This document shows, piece after piece, positions 5,918-6,446 of a DNA stretch of 6,446 nucleotides (position 1 is its first letter; every line of letters starts with the position of its first letter). Origin of the DNA: Betaproteobacteria bacterium (GTDB lineage Bacteria > Pseudomonadota > Gammaproteobacteria > Burkholderiales > Burkholderiaceae_C); the NCBI GenBank assembly GCA_009925955.1, contig RFPX01000077.1:1-6446 (forward strand), written 5' to 3'. Under the pieces are notes generated by a model that saw only the letters and a program-made list of their open reading frames with translations, was not told where the DNA came from and did no database searches. The translations under genes and the position numbers were made by a program.

Positions 5918-6446
5918 CTATCGGCTCAAAACCGCCCGCAGCGCCTGACCGGTGGGCGAGCCACTGTTCACCACCGCCTCTGGTGGCCCCGCCACCACCA
6001 CCTGCCCACCCGCGCTGCCGCCTTCGGGGCCCAGGTCGATGACCCAATCGGCTTCGGCGATCACATCCAGATCGTGTTCGATGACCACCACGCTGTGGCC
6101 GCCATCGACCAAACGGTGCAGCACGTGGATGAGCTTTTCCACATCAGCCATGTGTAAACCAACGGTGGGTTCATCCAGCACGTAGAGCGTGTGAGGGGCC
6201 AGCCCGCGCCGGGCCGCCCCGAGCGGGCGACCCCCCTCGGGGGGCTTGGGGTTCAACGATTCACCACGCCGCCCAAGCTCATCGCGCACCTTGCTCAACT
6301 CGGTGACCAACTTGATCCGCTGCGCTTCCCCGCCCGACAGCGTGGGAGAAGGCTGTCCCAGTGTGAGGTATCCGAGCCCGACGTCCTTGAGCAACTGCAA
6401 GGGATGCGCAATGGAGGGCATGGAGGCGAAAAACTCGACCGCCTCA
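5918..6446 (-). CDS. uvrA: Excinuclease ABC subunit A (UvrA), C-terminal part (5' end beyond the window)
   Basis: UvrA is the damage-recognition ATPase of nucleotide excision repair. The frame is open from the right edge (first complete codon 6445-6443, reading EAVEFFAS) to a TAG at 5920-5918, giving about 175 residues of the second ABC ATPase domain. Visible motifs are the signature LSGGEAQRIKL (6340-6308), Walker B LYVLDEP (6187-6167) followed by TVGLH, and the H-loop region VVVIEHDLD with its histidine at 6076-6074. The DWVIDLGPEGG segment typical of the UvrA C-terminus follows. An internal ATG at 6421 is not the start, because homologous sequence continues upstream of it. Between signature and Walker B there is an extra run of about 21 residues rich in Pro, Gly and Arg, encoded by a palindromic block at 6200-6262. 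The frame is kept and all catalytic motifs downstream are intact, so the gene is probably functional. It converges with msrQ. Confidence 0.95.
   Translation of the reverse strand, partial: EAVEFFASMPSIAHPLQLLKDVGLGYLTLGQPSPTLSGGEAQRIKLVTELSKVRDELGRRGESLNPKPPEGGRPLGAARRGLAPHTLYVLDEPTVGLHMADVEKLIHVLHRLVDGGHSVVVIEHDLDVIAEADWVIDLGPEGGSAGGQVVVAGPPEAVVNSGSPTGQALRAVLSR
6200..6262 (-). repeat. REP-like palindromic block inserted in frame within uvrA
   Basis: This 63-bp segment is very GC-rich and contains two inverted repeats. One is a 14-base C6-TC-G6 palindrome-like hairpin at 6231-6244. The other is GCCCGC (6202-6207) pairing with GCGGGC (6223-6228) around a GC-rich interior that can fold further. 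It is a multiple of three and encodes about 21 residues (ESLNPKPP to RRGL) that other UvrA proteins I can recall lack at this place. From memory, similar GC-rich hairpin modules recur between genes in Comamonadaceae genomes; the window holds only this one copy, so its dispersed nature is not shown here. The exact boundaries are estimates. Confidence 0.55.

Noticed and set aside
5187..6047. A 286-codon minus-strand open frame spanning msrQ and the end of uvrA
   Set aside because: It overlaps two confidently identified genes in other frames and has the composition of an antisense shadow, with no domain I recognise.
1..6446. CRISPR arrays, tRNA or rRNA genes, insertion sequences and phage or defence genes
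   Set aside because: No regularly spaced repeats, no RNA-gene sequence I recognise and no transposase or integrase coding were seen. The window is almost fully accounted for by known housekeeping and redox genes.

Overview
The window looks like a chromosomal segment of a GC-rich betaproteobacterium. The best fit is Burkholderiales, probably the Comamonadaceae or a close relative. The basis is the high GC content, a long betaproteobacterial-type ResB, System II (not System I) cytochrome c maturation genes, and a UvrA C-terminus that resembles that clade. This placement comes from recognising protein families, not from a database search.

Layout. (1) Bases 1-507 (+) are the 3' part of a diheme cytochrome c4 gene, followed by a strong intrinsic terminator at 534-564. 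(2) Bases 597-2762 (+) encode ResB (Ccs1) and bases 2759-4132 (+) encode the CcsA-type WWD-domain haem protein. The two genes overlap by ATGA and together form the System II cytochrome c synthetase. (3) After a 65-bp gap come msrP (4199-5203) and msrQ (5226-5852). These are the Tat-exported molybdenum subunit and the haem b membrane subunit of the periplasmic methionine sulfoxide reductase. (4) A 65-bp convergent gap leads to the 3' end of uvrA on the minus strand (5918-6446, truncated by the window end). No stretch longer than 300 bases lacks a gene.

How the genes fit together. ResB/CcsA export haem and attach it to CXXCH motifs such as the two CAACH sites of the cytochrome c4 encoded just upstream. 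MsrPQ repairs oxidised methionines in the same compartment, plausibly including those of cytochromes c. The first five genes therefore form a periplasmic redox-protein assembly and maintenance neighbourhood. All are known families and I found no undescribed system here.

The most unusual local feature is a GC-rich, palindromic, REP-like block of about 63 bp sitting in frame inside uvrA. It adds about 21 low-complexity residues between the ABC signature and Walker B of the second ATPase domain. Smaller observations are a promoter-like GATAAT overlapping an alternative resB start, a perfect 14-bp palindrome in the msrP-msrQ spacer, and a 10-bp direct repeat in the msrQ/uvrA convergent gap.
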